Shown here piece after piece: positions 34,724-42,719 of a DNA stretch of 64,000 bases. The position numbers and the translations under genes are program-made. This DNA is from Prevotella sp. (GTDB taxonomy: Bacteria > Bacteroidota > Bacteroidia > Bacteroidales > Bacteroidaceae): assembly GCA_017960525.1 (NCBI GenBank), contig JAGCZA010000145.1:1-64000 (forward strand), given 5' to 3'. The notes under the pieces were generated by a model. The model was not told the origin of the DNA. It worked only from the letters and a program-made list of their open reading frames with translations, and did no database searches. Numbering within the stretch: the first letter of the stretch is position 1; every line of letters begins with the position of its first letter.

Positions 34724-36193
34724 TCAGTTTCCCTTGGTCAGGTTGCGCTCTGCGTCGATGCGCAGGAAAATAAAGAGCAGCAGGGTGAAGCCCCACAACG
34801 ACGAGCCGCCGTAGGAGAAAAACGGCAGGGGGATGCCGATGACGGGCGTCAGGCCCAGCACCATGCCCACATTGATGAACACGTGGATAAGGAAGATGCT
34901 CAACACGCAGTAGCCATAGACGCGCCCGAAGACGGAGGGTTGTCGTTCAGACAGGTGGATGAGCCTCAGTATGAGTGCCAAGAAGAGCAGCAGCACGCCG
35001 GCGGCTCCCACAAAGCCCTCTTCTTCGCCCACGGTGCAGAAGATGAAGTCGGTGTCCTGCTCCGGCACGTATTTCAGTTTCGTCTGTGTGCCGTTGAGGA
35101 ATCCCTTGCCCTCCAGTCCGCCGGAACCAATGGCGATCTCGCTCTGGTGCACGTTGTAGCCCACGCCCTTGGGGTCTTCCACCAGGCCCAGCAGCACGTT
35201 GATGCGCGTGCGCTGGTGCTTCTCAAGCAGGTTGTTGAGGGCATAGTCGGCAGTATTGTAGAAGGCCAGCGAGCCGATGGTAAAGGCCGCTATCCACCAG
35301 TAGTTGCGCAGCGTGGTGCCAAATCCCCGCAGCACCAGCCAGACAATGAGCACCACACACAACGACAACTGCACCCAAAAGAGGTCGAAGGGAATGACAA
35401 AGAGCGAGAACAGCACGCACGCAAGGGTGATGGCAAGGGAAATGCCCATACACCACAGCGCCTCACGCCAGTTGCGGCAGTAGATGCCCACAAGCGCCGA
35501 CGAGAACACCTGAATGAGCAACAGCACCACGAAAGGACCTATCTGCGTCGAATTGTTAAGCATCGTCGGCTCGGCGTAGCGTATGCCCACCACAAAGTAG
35601 ACGACCATAGCCAGCCCCGTGAACAGCACGCTGCCCGTCATCCCTTCGCGGTAAAGCATCAGGAAGAAAGCCAGATAGACCAAGGCCGACCCCGTCTCAC
35701 GCTGGAGGACAATGCACACCATAGGCACAAAGATGATGGCGAGCGTCAGCAGGAAGTCCTTGTTGCGGTGGATGTCGTAGCCATATTTCCCCATAAACTT
35801 CGCCAAGGCTAAGGCGGTGGCAAACTTGGCAAACTCTGCCGGTTGCAGGCGCAGCGGCCCCAGCACCAGCCAGGAGTGGGAACCCTTGATGCTGTGTGGG
35901 TTGAAAATGGTGGCAAACAGCAGTAGCAGCAGCACCCCGTAGGTGACGAATGAGAAGGTCTCGTAGATGCGCTCGTCGAGTAGCAGCAGCACCAGAGCCA
36001 GCACCAGCGACGTGCCTATCCACACGATCTGCATGCCAGAGCGCGAATCCAGCGACAACAGGTTTGTGTCGCCGTAGGTATAACTGGCACCGCAGACGCT
36101 CATCCAGCCGAAAATCAGGAGGGCCACGTAGATGAGGATGGTCCAATAGTCAAGCGACCGCAGTACGCCTTTCTCTTTATGGTCGTTGTGCAT
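34724..36193 (-). CDS. rodA: Rod-shape determining protein RodA
   Basis: 489 residues, SEDS family. About ten or more transmembrane helices are visible. The conserved region GSHSWLVLGPLRLQPAEFAK, then LQRETGSALVYLAFFLMLYR, matches the family; the second half shows YNVHQSEIAIGSGGLEGKGF with TQTKLKYVPEQDTDFIFCTV and LTPVIGIPLPFFSYGGSS. It polymerises glycan strands with a class B penicillin-binding protein. Elements such as HQSEIAIGSGGLEGKGF favour RodA over FtsW. It is longer than the 370-residue E. coli protein because of extra helices in the middle. The usual partner gene for PBP2 is not directly upstream; hicAB lies there instead. Confidence 0.92.
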   Translation of the reverse strand: MHNDHKEKGVLRSLDYWTILIYVALLIFGWMSVCGASYTYGDTNLLSLDSRSGMQIVWIGTSLVLALVLLLLDERIYETFSFVTYGVLLLLLFATIFNPHSIKGSHSWLVLGPLRLQPAEFAKFATALALAKFMGKYGYDIHRNKDFLLTLAIIFVPMVCIVLQRETGSALVYLAFFLMLYREGMTGSVLFTGLAMVVYFVVGIRYAEPTMLNNSTQIGPFVVLLLIQVFSSALVGIYCRNWREALWCMGISLAITLACVLFSLFVIPFDLFWVQLSLCVVLIVWLVLRGFGTTLRNYWWIAAFTIGSLAFYNTADYALNNLLEKHQRTRINVLLGLVEDPKGVGYNVHQSEIAIGSGGLEGKGFLNGTQTKLKYVPEQDTDFIFCTVGEEEGFVGAAGVLLLFLALILRLIHLSERQPSVFGRVYGYCVLSIFLIHVFINVGMVLGLTPVIGIPLPFFSYGGSSLWGFTLLLFIFLRIDAERNLTKGN

Positions 36194-36212
36194 AGTGTCG
36201 GATGCAATATAT

Positions 36213-36581
36213 TTAGGGAACTTCTGTTAATTCAACCGCTACCGCTTCCTCCACCTTTTCCTCCAATGCTTCCTTGATATAGGAATTGATGGAAACACCA
36301 GCCTGCATGGCAAGCATTGCTATCTGACGATGGATGGCAGGGGTAAGGCGCACGTTCAGCATACCGGTATAACTCTTGTCTGGTTCTATGCCCTCATCCT
36401 CGCAATAAGCCAGATAGTCGTCCACGGCCTCGTGGAAGGCTTCTGTCAGTTCCTTGACACTCTCGCCCTCGAAGTTCACCAGACCATTGATGCCCTCAAC
36501 TTTCCCGAAAAACACCTGGTCTTTGTCGCTGTAGTTCACCGACCCCAAATAACCCTTGTAAGTCATTGTGTTCATATTCAC
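36213..36581 (-). CDS. hicB: HicB-family antitoxin
   Basis: 122 residues. The N-terminal part (about 6-60, YKGYLGSVNYSDKDQVFFGK, VNFEGESVKELTEAFHEAVD) is the RNase H-like HicB domain; the C-terminal part (about 75-110, LNVRLTPAIHRQIAMLAMQA) is a ribbon-helix-helix DNA-binding domain. The protein should neutralise HicA and repress the operon. It starts 11 nt after the hicA stop. An inverted repeat in the promoter spacer is the likely operator. Confidence 0.9.
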   Translation of the reverse strand: MNMNTMTYKGYLGSVNYSDKDQVFFGKVEGINGLVNFEGESVKELTEAFHEAVDDYLAYCEDEGIEPDKSYTGMLNVRLTPAIHRQIAMLAMQAGVSINSYIKEALEEKVEEAVAVELTEVP

Positions 36582-36592
36582 TCCTCCTATAT

Positions 36593-36850
36593 TTATTTTA
36601 TAAAACTTGCTTCGCGTAAGTCTTCCAGAACCTGCTTCATAGCATACTCCTTCACTATATTTCCTGGATGTGGCTTGTGCAACATAATAGGGCGTTTGTC
36701 ACCGTTCTTGAAAATCAGTCGGGAACCCGATGTCCTTCCTTTATTGCCACGTTCGTAACCATAGCCCTCCAGCAACCGCTGCATCTTTTCAAACGTAAAG
36801 TCAGGAGGGAGTTTCAGAAACCTTTCACGAAGTTTTTCTCTTGTTCCCAT
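36593..36850 (-). CDS. hicA: HicA-family toxin
   Basis: 85 residues. The double-stranded-RNA-binding-like fold is recognisable in FTFEKMQRLLEGYGYERGNK and RTSGSRLIFKNGDKRPIMLH followed by KPHPGNIVKEYAMKQVLEDL. HicA is an mRNA interferase. Here the position that carries the catalytic GSHH in many HicA proteins reads GSRL, while histidines remain in the MLHKPHPG segment; this subtype is common in Bacteroidota. The gene is first in the operon under its own consensus promoter. Confidence 0.88.
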   Translation of the reverse strand: MGTREKLRERFLKLPPDFTFEKMQRLLEGYGYERGNKGRTSGSRLIFKNGDKRPIMLHKPHPGNIVKEYAMKQVLEDLREASFIK

Positions 36851-36872
36851 TTGTATGATTGTTTTTCGCCTG

Positions 36873-36904
36873 CAAATGTAACTATAATTTAGTTACAATC
36901 CAAA
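36873..36904 (-). promoter_or_regulatory. hicAB promoter with operator in the spacer
   Basis: On the minus strand TTTG (36904-36901), 20-bp spacer and TACATTTG (36880-36873) match the consensus. An inverted repeat TGTAACT-N7-AGTTACA (36877-36897) spans the spacer and enters the -7 box, well placed for repression by HicB. Confidence 0.75.
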
Positions 36905-36961
36905 TCTTTACCCGATTATTTGATTTATTTATGCAACCTTTATCAAATTTGCCTGAAAGAT

Positions 36962-36992
36962 TTTGCTGTTTGCAGAAATACTTGTAATTTTG
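36962..36992 (+). promoter_or_regulatory. glnA promoter (-33 and -7 boxes)
   Basis: TTTG (36962-36965), 19-bp spacer, TAATTTTG (36985-36992). The ATG at 37026 is 33 bp further; the longer frame starting at 36963 begins inside the promoter and is rejected. Confidence 0.75.
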
Positions 36993-37025
36993 CAGCCCGT
37001 ATGGAAAAGACAACAAGCAAGGATA

Positions 37026-39254
37026 ATGGCAAACAATCTCAGATTTCAAGTTGTAGAGGAAGCGTTTAAGAAGCACGCCCTCGAAGTGGAGACGCCGTTG
37101 GAGTGCCCTTCGGAGTATTTCGGCAAGTATGTTTTCAATCGCCAGAAGATGTACAAGTATCTGCCCAGCGACGTGTATAACAAGTTCATCGACGTCATCG
37201 ACAACGGTGCCCGGCTCGACCGCTCGATAGCCGACCCCGTGGCTGCCGGTATGAAGCAATGGGCACAGGAGATGGGCGCCACCCACTACACCCATTGGTT
37301 CCAGCCGCTGACGGAGGGTACTGCCGAGAAGCACGACGCCTTCGTGGAGCACGATGGCAAGGGCGGTATGATAGAGAAGTTCTCGGGCAAACTGCTCGTT
37401 CAGCAGGAACCCGACGCCTCCAGTTTCCCCAACGGCGGCATACGCAACACCTTCGAGGCCCGTGGCTACTCGGCCTGGGACCCCACCAGCCCTGTCTTCA
37501 TCATCGACGACACGCTCTGCATCCCCACCATATTTATTGCATATACGGGCGAGGCCCTCGACTACAAGGCTCCGCTGCTGCGTGCCCTCCACGCCGTGGA
37601 CAAGGCTGCTACCGAGGTATGCCAGTATTTCTACGACGACGTGAAGAAGGTGCAGGTGAACTTGGGATGGGAGCAGGAGTATTTCCTTGTCGATGAGGGC
37701 CTTTATTCCGCACGTCCCGACCTGATGCTCACAGGACGCACGCTGATGGGGCATGAGAGTGCCAAGAACCAGCAGATGGACGACCACTATTTCGGCACAA
37801 TCCCCGACCGTGTGCAGGCTTTTATGAAGGACTTGGAGATTCAGGCCTTAGAGTTGGCCATCCCTTGCAAGACACGCCATAACGAGGTGGCTCCCAACCA
37901 GTTTGAACTGGCTCCTATCTTTGAGGAGTGCAACCTGGCCGTCGACCACAATATGCTGCTGATGTCGTTGATGAAGCGCGTGGCACGCAAGCACGGCTTC
38001 CGTGTGCTGCTCCACGAAAAGCCCTTTGCCGGCATCAATGGCAGCGGTAAGCACAACAACTGGAGCCTCTCCACCGACACGGGCGTGCTGCTCCACGCAT
38101 TGGGGAAGACATCGGGTGTGAATGAGACGTTGCGCTTCGTCACCTTCATCGTGGAGACGCTGATGGCCGTCTATAAGCACAACGGACTGCTGAAGGCCTC
38201 GATTATGAGTGCCACCAACGCCCATCGTCTGGGCGGCAACGAGGCACCGCCAAGCATCATCAGTTCGTTCTTGGGGAAATACGTCTCAGAACTGCTTGAC
38301 ACCATCGAGCAAACGTCAAACCTCAAGACGCAGGCATCGAATCTGCAGAAGGAGATTGACATCCCGCAGATTCCCGACCTCATTGTCGACAATACCGACC
38401 GCAACCGCACCTCGCCTTTTGCCTTCACCGGCAATCGCTTCGAGTTCCGTGCTCCCGGCAGTAGTGCCAACTGTGCCTCGGCCATGATTGCGCTCAATGC
38501 CGCTATGGCCGATGCCCTCTGTTCGTTCAAGCAGCGTGTCGACGCAAAGATGTCCGACTATGCCCAACGCCCTGAATACGCTTCCGGTACTGGCCATACG
38601 GCCAAGTTCCACGCCATCGTCGACGTGCTCCGCGAGGACATCAAGACTTGCAAGCCCGTGCGCTTCGACGGTAACGGCTACAGCGACGAGTGGGTAAAGG
38701 AGGCTGCCCGACGAGGCCTTGACGTTGAGAAGTCGTGCCCAGTCATCTTCGAGCATTACTTGGACGACAGTAGTGTGCAGATGTTTGAGCAGACGAAGGT
38801 GATGAACCGCAAGGAATTGGAGGCCCGCAACGAGGTGAAGTGGGAAATGTACGTGAAGACGGTGCAGATAGAGGCCCGCGTTCTGGGCGACCTGGCCATG
38901 AACCACATCATTCCCGTGGCCACCCACTACCAGAGTCAACTCATCAAGAATGTGCAAGGCACCAAGAGCGTCTTTACCGAGGAAAAGGCCCTGCGCCTCT
39001 CGGCTCGCAATATGAAACTCATCGAGGAGATTGCCGAGCGCACCGAGGCCATAGAAAGGCTGGTGGAGGAACTGACCGACGCCCGCCGTGTGGCCAACCG
39101 CATCGCCGACGTTCACCAGCGTGCTATTGCCTATCACGACACCGTCTGCCCGCACATGGAGGCCATCAGAAAAGAGGCCGACCACCTGGAAATGATTGTG
39201 GAGGACGGCCTCTGGACCTTGCCCAAATATCGGGAACTGCTCTTTATTCGCTAA
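37026..39254 (+). CDS. glnA: Glutamine synthetase type III
   Basis: 742 residues from the ATG at 37026 (MANNLRFQVVEEAFKKHALE), in the 700-730 range of GSIII, far longer than GSI. It makes glutamine from glutamate, ammonia and ATP. Visible: ADPVAAGMKQWAQEMGATHY, THWFQPLTEGTAEKHDAF, NLGWEQEYFLVDEGLYSARP, TRHNEVAPNQFELAPIFEEC, and NGSGKHNNWSLSTDTGVLL with catalytic residues. Residues about 429-440 (TSNLKTQASNLQ) come from degenerate heptamers and look like an insertion. The C-terminal part is helical. It is convergent with iorA, with only 2 nt between the stops and no visible terminator. Confidence 0.95.
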   Translation: MANNLRFQVVEEAFKKHALEVETPLECPSEYFGKYVFNRQKMYKYLPSDVYNKFIDVIDNGARLDRSIADPVAAGMKQWAQEMGATHYTHWFQPLTEGTAEKHDAFVEHDGKGGMIEKFSGKLLVQQEPDASSFPNGGIRNTFEARGYSAWDPTSPVFIIDDTLCIPTIFIAYTGEALDYKAPLLRALHAVDKAATEVCQYFYDDVKKVQVNLGWEQEYFLVDEGLYSARPDLMLTGRTLMGHESAKNQQMDDHYFGTIPDRVQAFMKDLEIQALELAIPCKTRHNEVAPNQFELAPIFEECNLAVDHNMLLMSLMKRVARKHGFRVLLHEKPFAGINGSGKHNNWSLSTDTGVLLHALGKTSGVNETLRFVTFIVETLMAVYKHNGLLKASIMSATNAHRLGGNEAPPSIISSFLGKYVSELLDTIEQTSNLKTQASNLQKEIDIPQIPDLIVDNTDRNRTSPFAFTGNRFEFRAPGSSANCASAMIALNAAMADALCSFKQRVDAKMSDYAQRPEYASGTGHTAKFHAIVDVLREDIKTCKPVRFDGNGYSDEWVKEAARRGLDVEKSCPVIFEHYLDDSSVQMFEQTKVMNRKELEARNEVKWEMYVKTVQIEARVLGDLAMNHIIPVATHYQSQLIKNVQGTKSVFTEEKALRLSARNMKLIEEIAERTEAIERLVEELTDARRVANRIADVHQRAIAYHDTVCPHMEAIRKEADHLEMIVEDGLWTLPKYRELLFIR
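38310..38344. repeat. Degenerate heptamer tract inside glnA
   Basis: CAAACGT, CAAACCT, CAAGACG, CAGGCAT, CGAATCT in tandem, in frame, encoding a Ser/Asn/Gln-rich stretch. It is more degenerate than the tracts in dus or porX, so the assignment is weaker. Confidence 0.4.
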
Positions 39255-39256
39255 TC

Positions 39257-40858
39257 TTATTTCTTCTTCTGCTGCTTCAAGTGGCGCTGGAGCGTCTGCA
39301 TACATTCCCGTCGGGGAATGATAACGCTTGTGCCGTGGTAGTTCAACTCGTCGCGGATGACCTGGGTAATCTCCGGCATATTCTTTGGCAGGGGCACCAC
39401 CACACGCAGATGCTCGTCGCTTAGACCCAGACCTCGGCAGATGGCCTCGAACTTGTTGGTGCCGGCAGAATCCTGTCCGCCCGTCATACCCGTTGTCAGG
39501 TTGTCGCTGATGATGACGGTAATATCGGCATTCTCGTTGATGGCATCGAGCAGGCCGGTCATACCGCTATGGGTGAATGTTGAGTCGCCGATGACGGCTA
39601 CTGATGGCCATTGTCCGGCATCGGCAGCGCCCTTGGCCATTGTGATGCTCGCACCCATGTCCACACACGAATGGATGGCGCGGAAAGGTGGCAGGAATCC
39701 CAGCGTATAACAACCGATGTCGCCAAAGACACGCGGGTTTTCGTACTCCTTCAGCACCTCGTTCAGGGCAGCATATACATCGCGGTGGCCACAGCCCTGA
39801 CAGAGTGCGGGCGGGCGCGGAGCCACGTCGGCACAGGGGTCGAAGCATTCGCCGACCTCCATACCAAAGGCTTTCTTCACCACGTCAGGATTCAACTCGC
39901 CCGTGCGGGGCAGCGTACCGTCGAGTTTGCCCAGCACATTGGGCATTTCGGCCACACCACGCACAATGTCCTCGATGAAGGGCTGGCCCTCCTCGACGAT
40001 GAGCACACGCTTGCACTCGCCGAGCATACGGCGCACCAGTTTCTTGGGCAGCGGGTACTGCGAAATCTTCAGGACGGGGAACGGGCATCCGTCTGGGAAG
40101 CACTCCATCACGTAGTTGAAACCGATTCCGCTGGCAATGACGCCGAGGGAACGGTCTTGGCCCTCCATATATATATTATAGGTGGAGTTGGCGGCAGCAT
40201 CTTCCAAGGCGGCTTGCTGCTTGGTCACGACTTCGTTGCGACGACGGGCGTTGGCGGGCAGCAGCACCCAGTTCTTGGCTTCGGCATCGTAGTTCAGCCC
40301 GTTTTGCTGGCGCGGCTCCGTCTTCACTTCGACCACGGCACGACTATGAGCCATACGGGTGGTGACGCGCAAGAGCACGGGGAGTTTCTGCTGCTCAGAG
40401 AAGTCGAAGGCCGTCTGCATCATGTCGTAAGCCTCTTGCTGGCTGGACGGCTCGAAGGTGGGAATCATGGCAAACTTGCCGTAGAAGCGGGAGTCCTGCT
40501 CGTCCTGAGAGGAGTGCATAGACGGGTCGTCGGCAGCCAGCACCACCACGCCGCCATTGACGCCTGTCATACCGCTGTTTACGAAGGGGTCGGCACAGAC
40601 GTTCATACCCACGTGCTTCATGCACACCAGGGCACGCTTGCCCATAAACGACATACCCAGGGCTTCTTCCATAGCCGTCTTCTCGTTGGTGCTCCAGCGG
40701 CTGTGGATGTCGCGCTCGGCGGCCAGAGGGTTGCCCTGAATGAACTCGGTAATCTCGGTCGACGGGGTGCCGGGATAGGCATAGACGCCGGAAAGGCCGG
40801 CATGGATGGCTCCCAAGGCAATGGCCTCGTCGCCCAACAGTAGTTTCTTTTCTGTCAT
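39257..40858 (-). CDS. iorA: Indolepyruvate ferredoxin oxidoreductase, alpha subunit (TPP-dependent)
   Basis: 533 residues. It oxidatively decarboxylates aryl pyruvates from aromatic amino acids, or runs in reverse, with a beta subunit. The N-terminal pyrimidine-binding part starts KKLLLGDEAIALGAIHAGLS and YPGTPSTEITEF; the TPP-binding region shows ALCQGCGHRDVYAALNEVLK, GDIGCYTLGFLPPF and VAVIGDSTFTHSGMTGLLDA. The C-terminal 2[4Fe-4S] domain of archaeal IorA is missing: the protein ends soon after the TPP domain with LQRHLKQQKKK. iorB is not beside it; recQ lies upstream and glnA is convergent downstream, so it appears as an orphan subunit here. Confidence 0.9.
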   Translation of the reverse strand: MTEKKLLLGDEAIALGAIHAGLSGVYAYPGTPSTEITEFIQGNPLAAERDIHSRWSTNEKTAMEEALGMSFMGKRALVCMKHVGMNVCADPFVNSGMTGVNGGVVVLAADDPSMHSSQDEQDSRFYGKFAMIPTFEPSSQQEAYDMMQTAFDFSEQQKLPVLLRVTTRMAHSRAVVEVKTEPRQQNGLNYDAEAKNWVLLPANARRRNEVVTKQQAALEDAAANSTYNIYMEGQDRSLGVIASGIGFNYVMECFPDGCPFPVLKISQYPLPKKLVRRMLGECKRVLIVEEGQPFIEDIVRGVAEMPNVLGKLDGTLPRTGELNPDVVKKAFGMEVGECFDPCADVAPRPPALCQGCGHRDVYAALNEVLKEYENPRVFGDIGCYTLGFLPPFRAIHSCVDMGASITMAKGAADAGQWPSVAVIGDSTFTHSGMTGLLDAINENADITVIISDNLTTGMTGGQDSAGTNKFEAICRGLGLSDEHLRVVVPLPKNMPEITQVIRDELNYHGTSVIIPRRECMQTLQRHLKQQKKK

Positions 40859-40888
40859 AATTGTCTCTTGGTTTTGTTTTTATTTTGT

Positions 40889-42715
40889 TTATGTGAACTT
40901 CTGGATAAGGGCCACAAAGCGTGCCCCGTATTTCTTGCACTTGTATTCGCCCACGCCCGACACGTTGGAAAACTGTTCGGTAGTGACGGGCTTGAAGGCA
41001 GCCATAGCGTGGAGCACCTTGTCGCTGAAGACGATGTAGGGCGGGAAGCCTTCTTCTTTGGCACACGTCTGGCGCAACTGGCGCAAGGCCTCGAAGAGTT
41101 TCTCGTCCTCTAGAGGTGAGGGGATAGGGTAAGGGGTGTTTACCGGGATGTGCAGTTGTAACTTGGGCTTCGGCTTGCGCGGAGCCTCCTTGACACTACG
41201 GTCGGGCACACTCAACTGGATGGTTCTGTGGCCGAAGAGCACCTCCTCCCCCAGCGGCGTAATCTTGGCACGGTTCCCCTCATCGTAGGCAATCTCGATG
41301 AGACCCATCTGCAACATCTGCAACAAGTAGTCCTGCCAGTCGTTGGGGGTGATGTCGTTCCCCACGCCGAATGTCTTCAACTGGTTGTAGCCCCGGCGTT
41401 TCACTTCCGGCGACATAATGCCCTTGACAATCTCGATGGTGGTTGAAATGCGTATCTGTTCGCCCGTGCGGCGCATAGCGCTAAGGGCCATCTGGCAGAG
41501 GCGTGTGCCGTCGAAGCGTTGTGGCGGATTCTGACACACGTCGCAGTTGCCGCAATCGTGGTCAGATTGTTCACCGAAATAGTTGAGCAGGATGCGCCGA
41601 CGGCAGACGCTCGACTCAGCATATTCCCGCATGCGGCGCAACTTCTCCATATTCACCTCTTTCTGGCCGCTCTGCTTGGCAAACTCAGAAAGTTGAACGA
41701 TGTCTTGCAGCGAGTAGAAGAGCACGGTGTCGGCGGGGGCACCGTCGCGCCCGGCACGCCCTATCTCCTGGTAGAAACTCTCAATGCTCTTGGGCATATT
41801 GTAGTGGATGACCCAGCGCACGTTGCTCTTGTCGATGCCCATACCGAAGGCCACGGTGGCACACATCACCTGCACTTGGTCCTGCTTGAACTGTTCTTGT
41901 GTCTGGCTGCGTTCCCAGGCCGACAAGGCGGCGTGGTAAGGCAAGGCCTTGATGCCCGCACGGCGAAGGTCTTCGGCCACGTCCTCAGTGGACTTTCTGC
42001 TCAGGCAGTAGACGATGCCAGTATCGAGGGGGCGTGCCTTGATGAAGTTGGTGATGAAGGTCAACTTCTCCTTTGACCTGTACCCGCGCTTCACCGAAAG
42101 GCTCAGGTTCGGGCGGTCGAAACTGGAAATAAATTCCCTGAATGACGGTTGCCCGTCCAGGTGCAATTGCCGCACAATGTCGTTGCGTGTAATCTTGTCG
42201 GCGGTGGCGGTCAGCGCCATTATGGGCACCTTTGGGAAACGCTCGCGCAGCACGCCCAATTGGGTGTACTCAGGGCGGAAATCGTGCCCCCATTGGCTGA
42301 TGCAATGGGCCTCGTCGATGGCGAAAAGCGAAATGCTGATGCCTTGTAGCAGATAATCCATTTCGGCCAGTAACTTCTCGGGAGAGATGTAGAGCAGTTT
42401 CAGTTCGCCCGATGCACACCAACGGCGAATCACCGTGTCCTGCGTCAAGTCGTTGTTCGAGTTGAGGGCTTCGGCAGCAATGCCATTGGCCCGCAGCGTT
42501 TCCACCTGGTCCTTCATCAGACTGATGAGGGGCGAGACAACAATGGCCGTGCCGTTCATCGCCAATGCGGGAATCTGGTAGCAAAGGCTCTTCCCGCCAC
42601 CGGTGGGCATCAGCACCAGGGCGTCGCCACCACTCATCACGTGGCGGATGATGGCCTCCTGGTTGGGGCGGAAGGTGTCGTAACCGTAATAACGTTTCAG
42701 CAGTTGGTGAATCAT
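40889..42715 (-). CDS. recQ: ATP-dependent DNA helicase RecQ
   Basis: 608 residues. Helicase core: Walker A LVLMPTGGGKSLCYQIPALA, DEAHCISQWGHDFRPEY, MALTATAD, then QEIGRAGRDGAPAD (motif VI). The RecQ-Ct zinc site is CRRRILLNYFGEQSDHDCGN plus CDVC (four cysteines), the winged helix follows (about 405-490), and the C-terminal HRDC domain (about 535-606, EKLFEALRQLRQTCAKEEGF) is complete. The linker before HRDC (about 519-535, PVNTPYPIPSPLE) is encoded by a heptamer tract. It starts 4 nt after the stop of the C1 peptidase gene, so they are co-transcribed. Confidence 0.96.
   Translation of the reverse strand: MIHQLLKRYYGYDTFRPNQEAIIRHVMSGGDALVLMPTGGGKSLCYQIPALAMNGTAIVVSPLISLMKDQVETLRANGIAAEALNSNNDLTQDTVIRRWCASGELKLLYISPEKLLAEMDYLLQGISISLFAIDEAHCISQWGHDFRPEYTQLGVLRERFPKVPIMALTATADKITRNDIVRQLHLDGQPSFREFISSFDRPNLSLSVKRGYRSKEKLTFITNFIKARPLDTGIVYCLSRKSTEDVAEDLRRAGIKALPYHAALSAWERSQTQEQFKQDQVQVMCATVAFGMGIDKSNVRWVIHYNMPKSIESFYQEIGRAGRDGAPADTVLFYSLQDIVQLSEFAKQSGQKEVNMEKLRRMREYAESSVCRRRILLNYFGEQSDHDCGNCDVCQNPPQRFDGTRLCQMALSAMRRTGEQIRISTTIEIVKGIMSPEVKRRGYNQLKTFGVGNDITPNDWQDYLLQMLQMGLIEIAYDEGNRAKITPLGEEVLFGHRTIQLSVPDRSVKEAPRKPKPKLQLHIPVNTPYPIPSPLEDEKLFEALRQLRQTCAKEEGFPPYIVFSDKVLHAMAAFKPVTTEQFSNVSGVGEYKCKKYGARFVALIQKFT
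41113..41140. repeat. Heptamer tract inside recQ
   Basis: Plus-strand 7-mers GAGGTGA, GGGGATA, GGGTAAG, GGGTGTT, in the linker between the winged-helix and HRDC domains. It is close to the CTCACCC family (reverse strand) seen in sufS. Confidence 0.55.
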
Positions 42716-42719
42716 CGTA

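Noticed and set aside
34715..35812. 365-codon plus-strand frame opposite rodA
   Set aside because: Shadow of rodA; composition (His, Gln, Arg rich) without homology.
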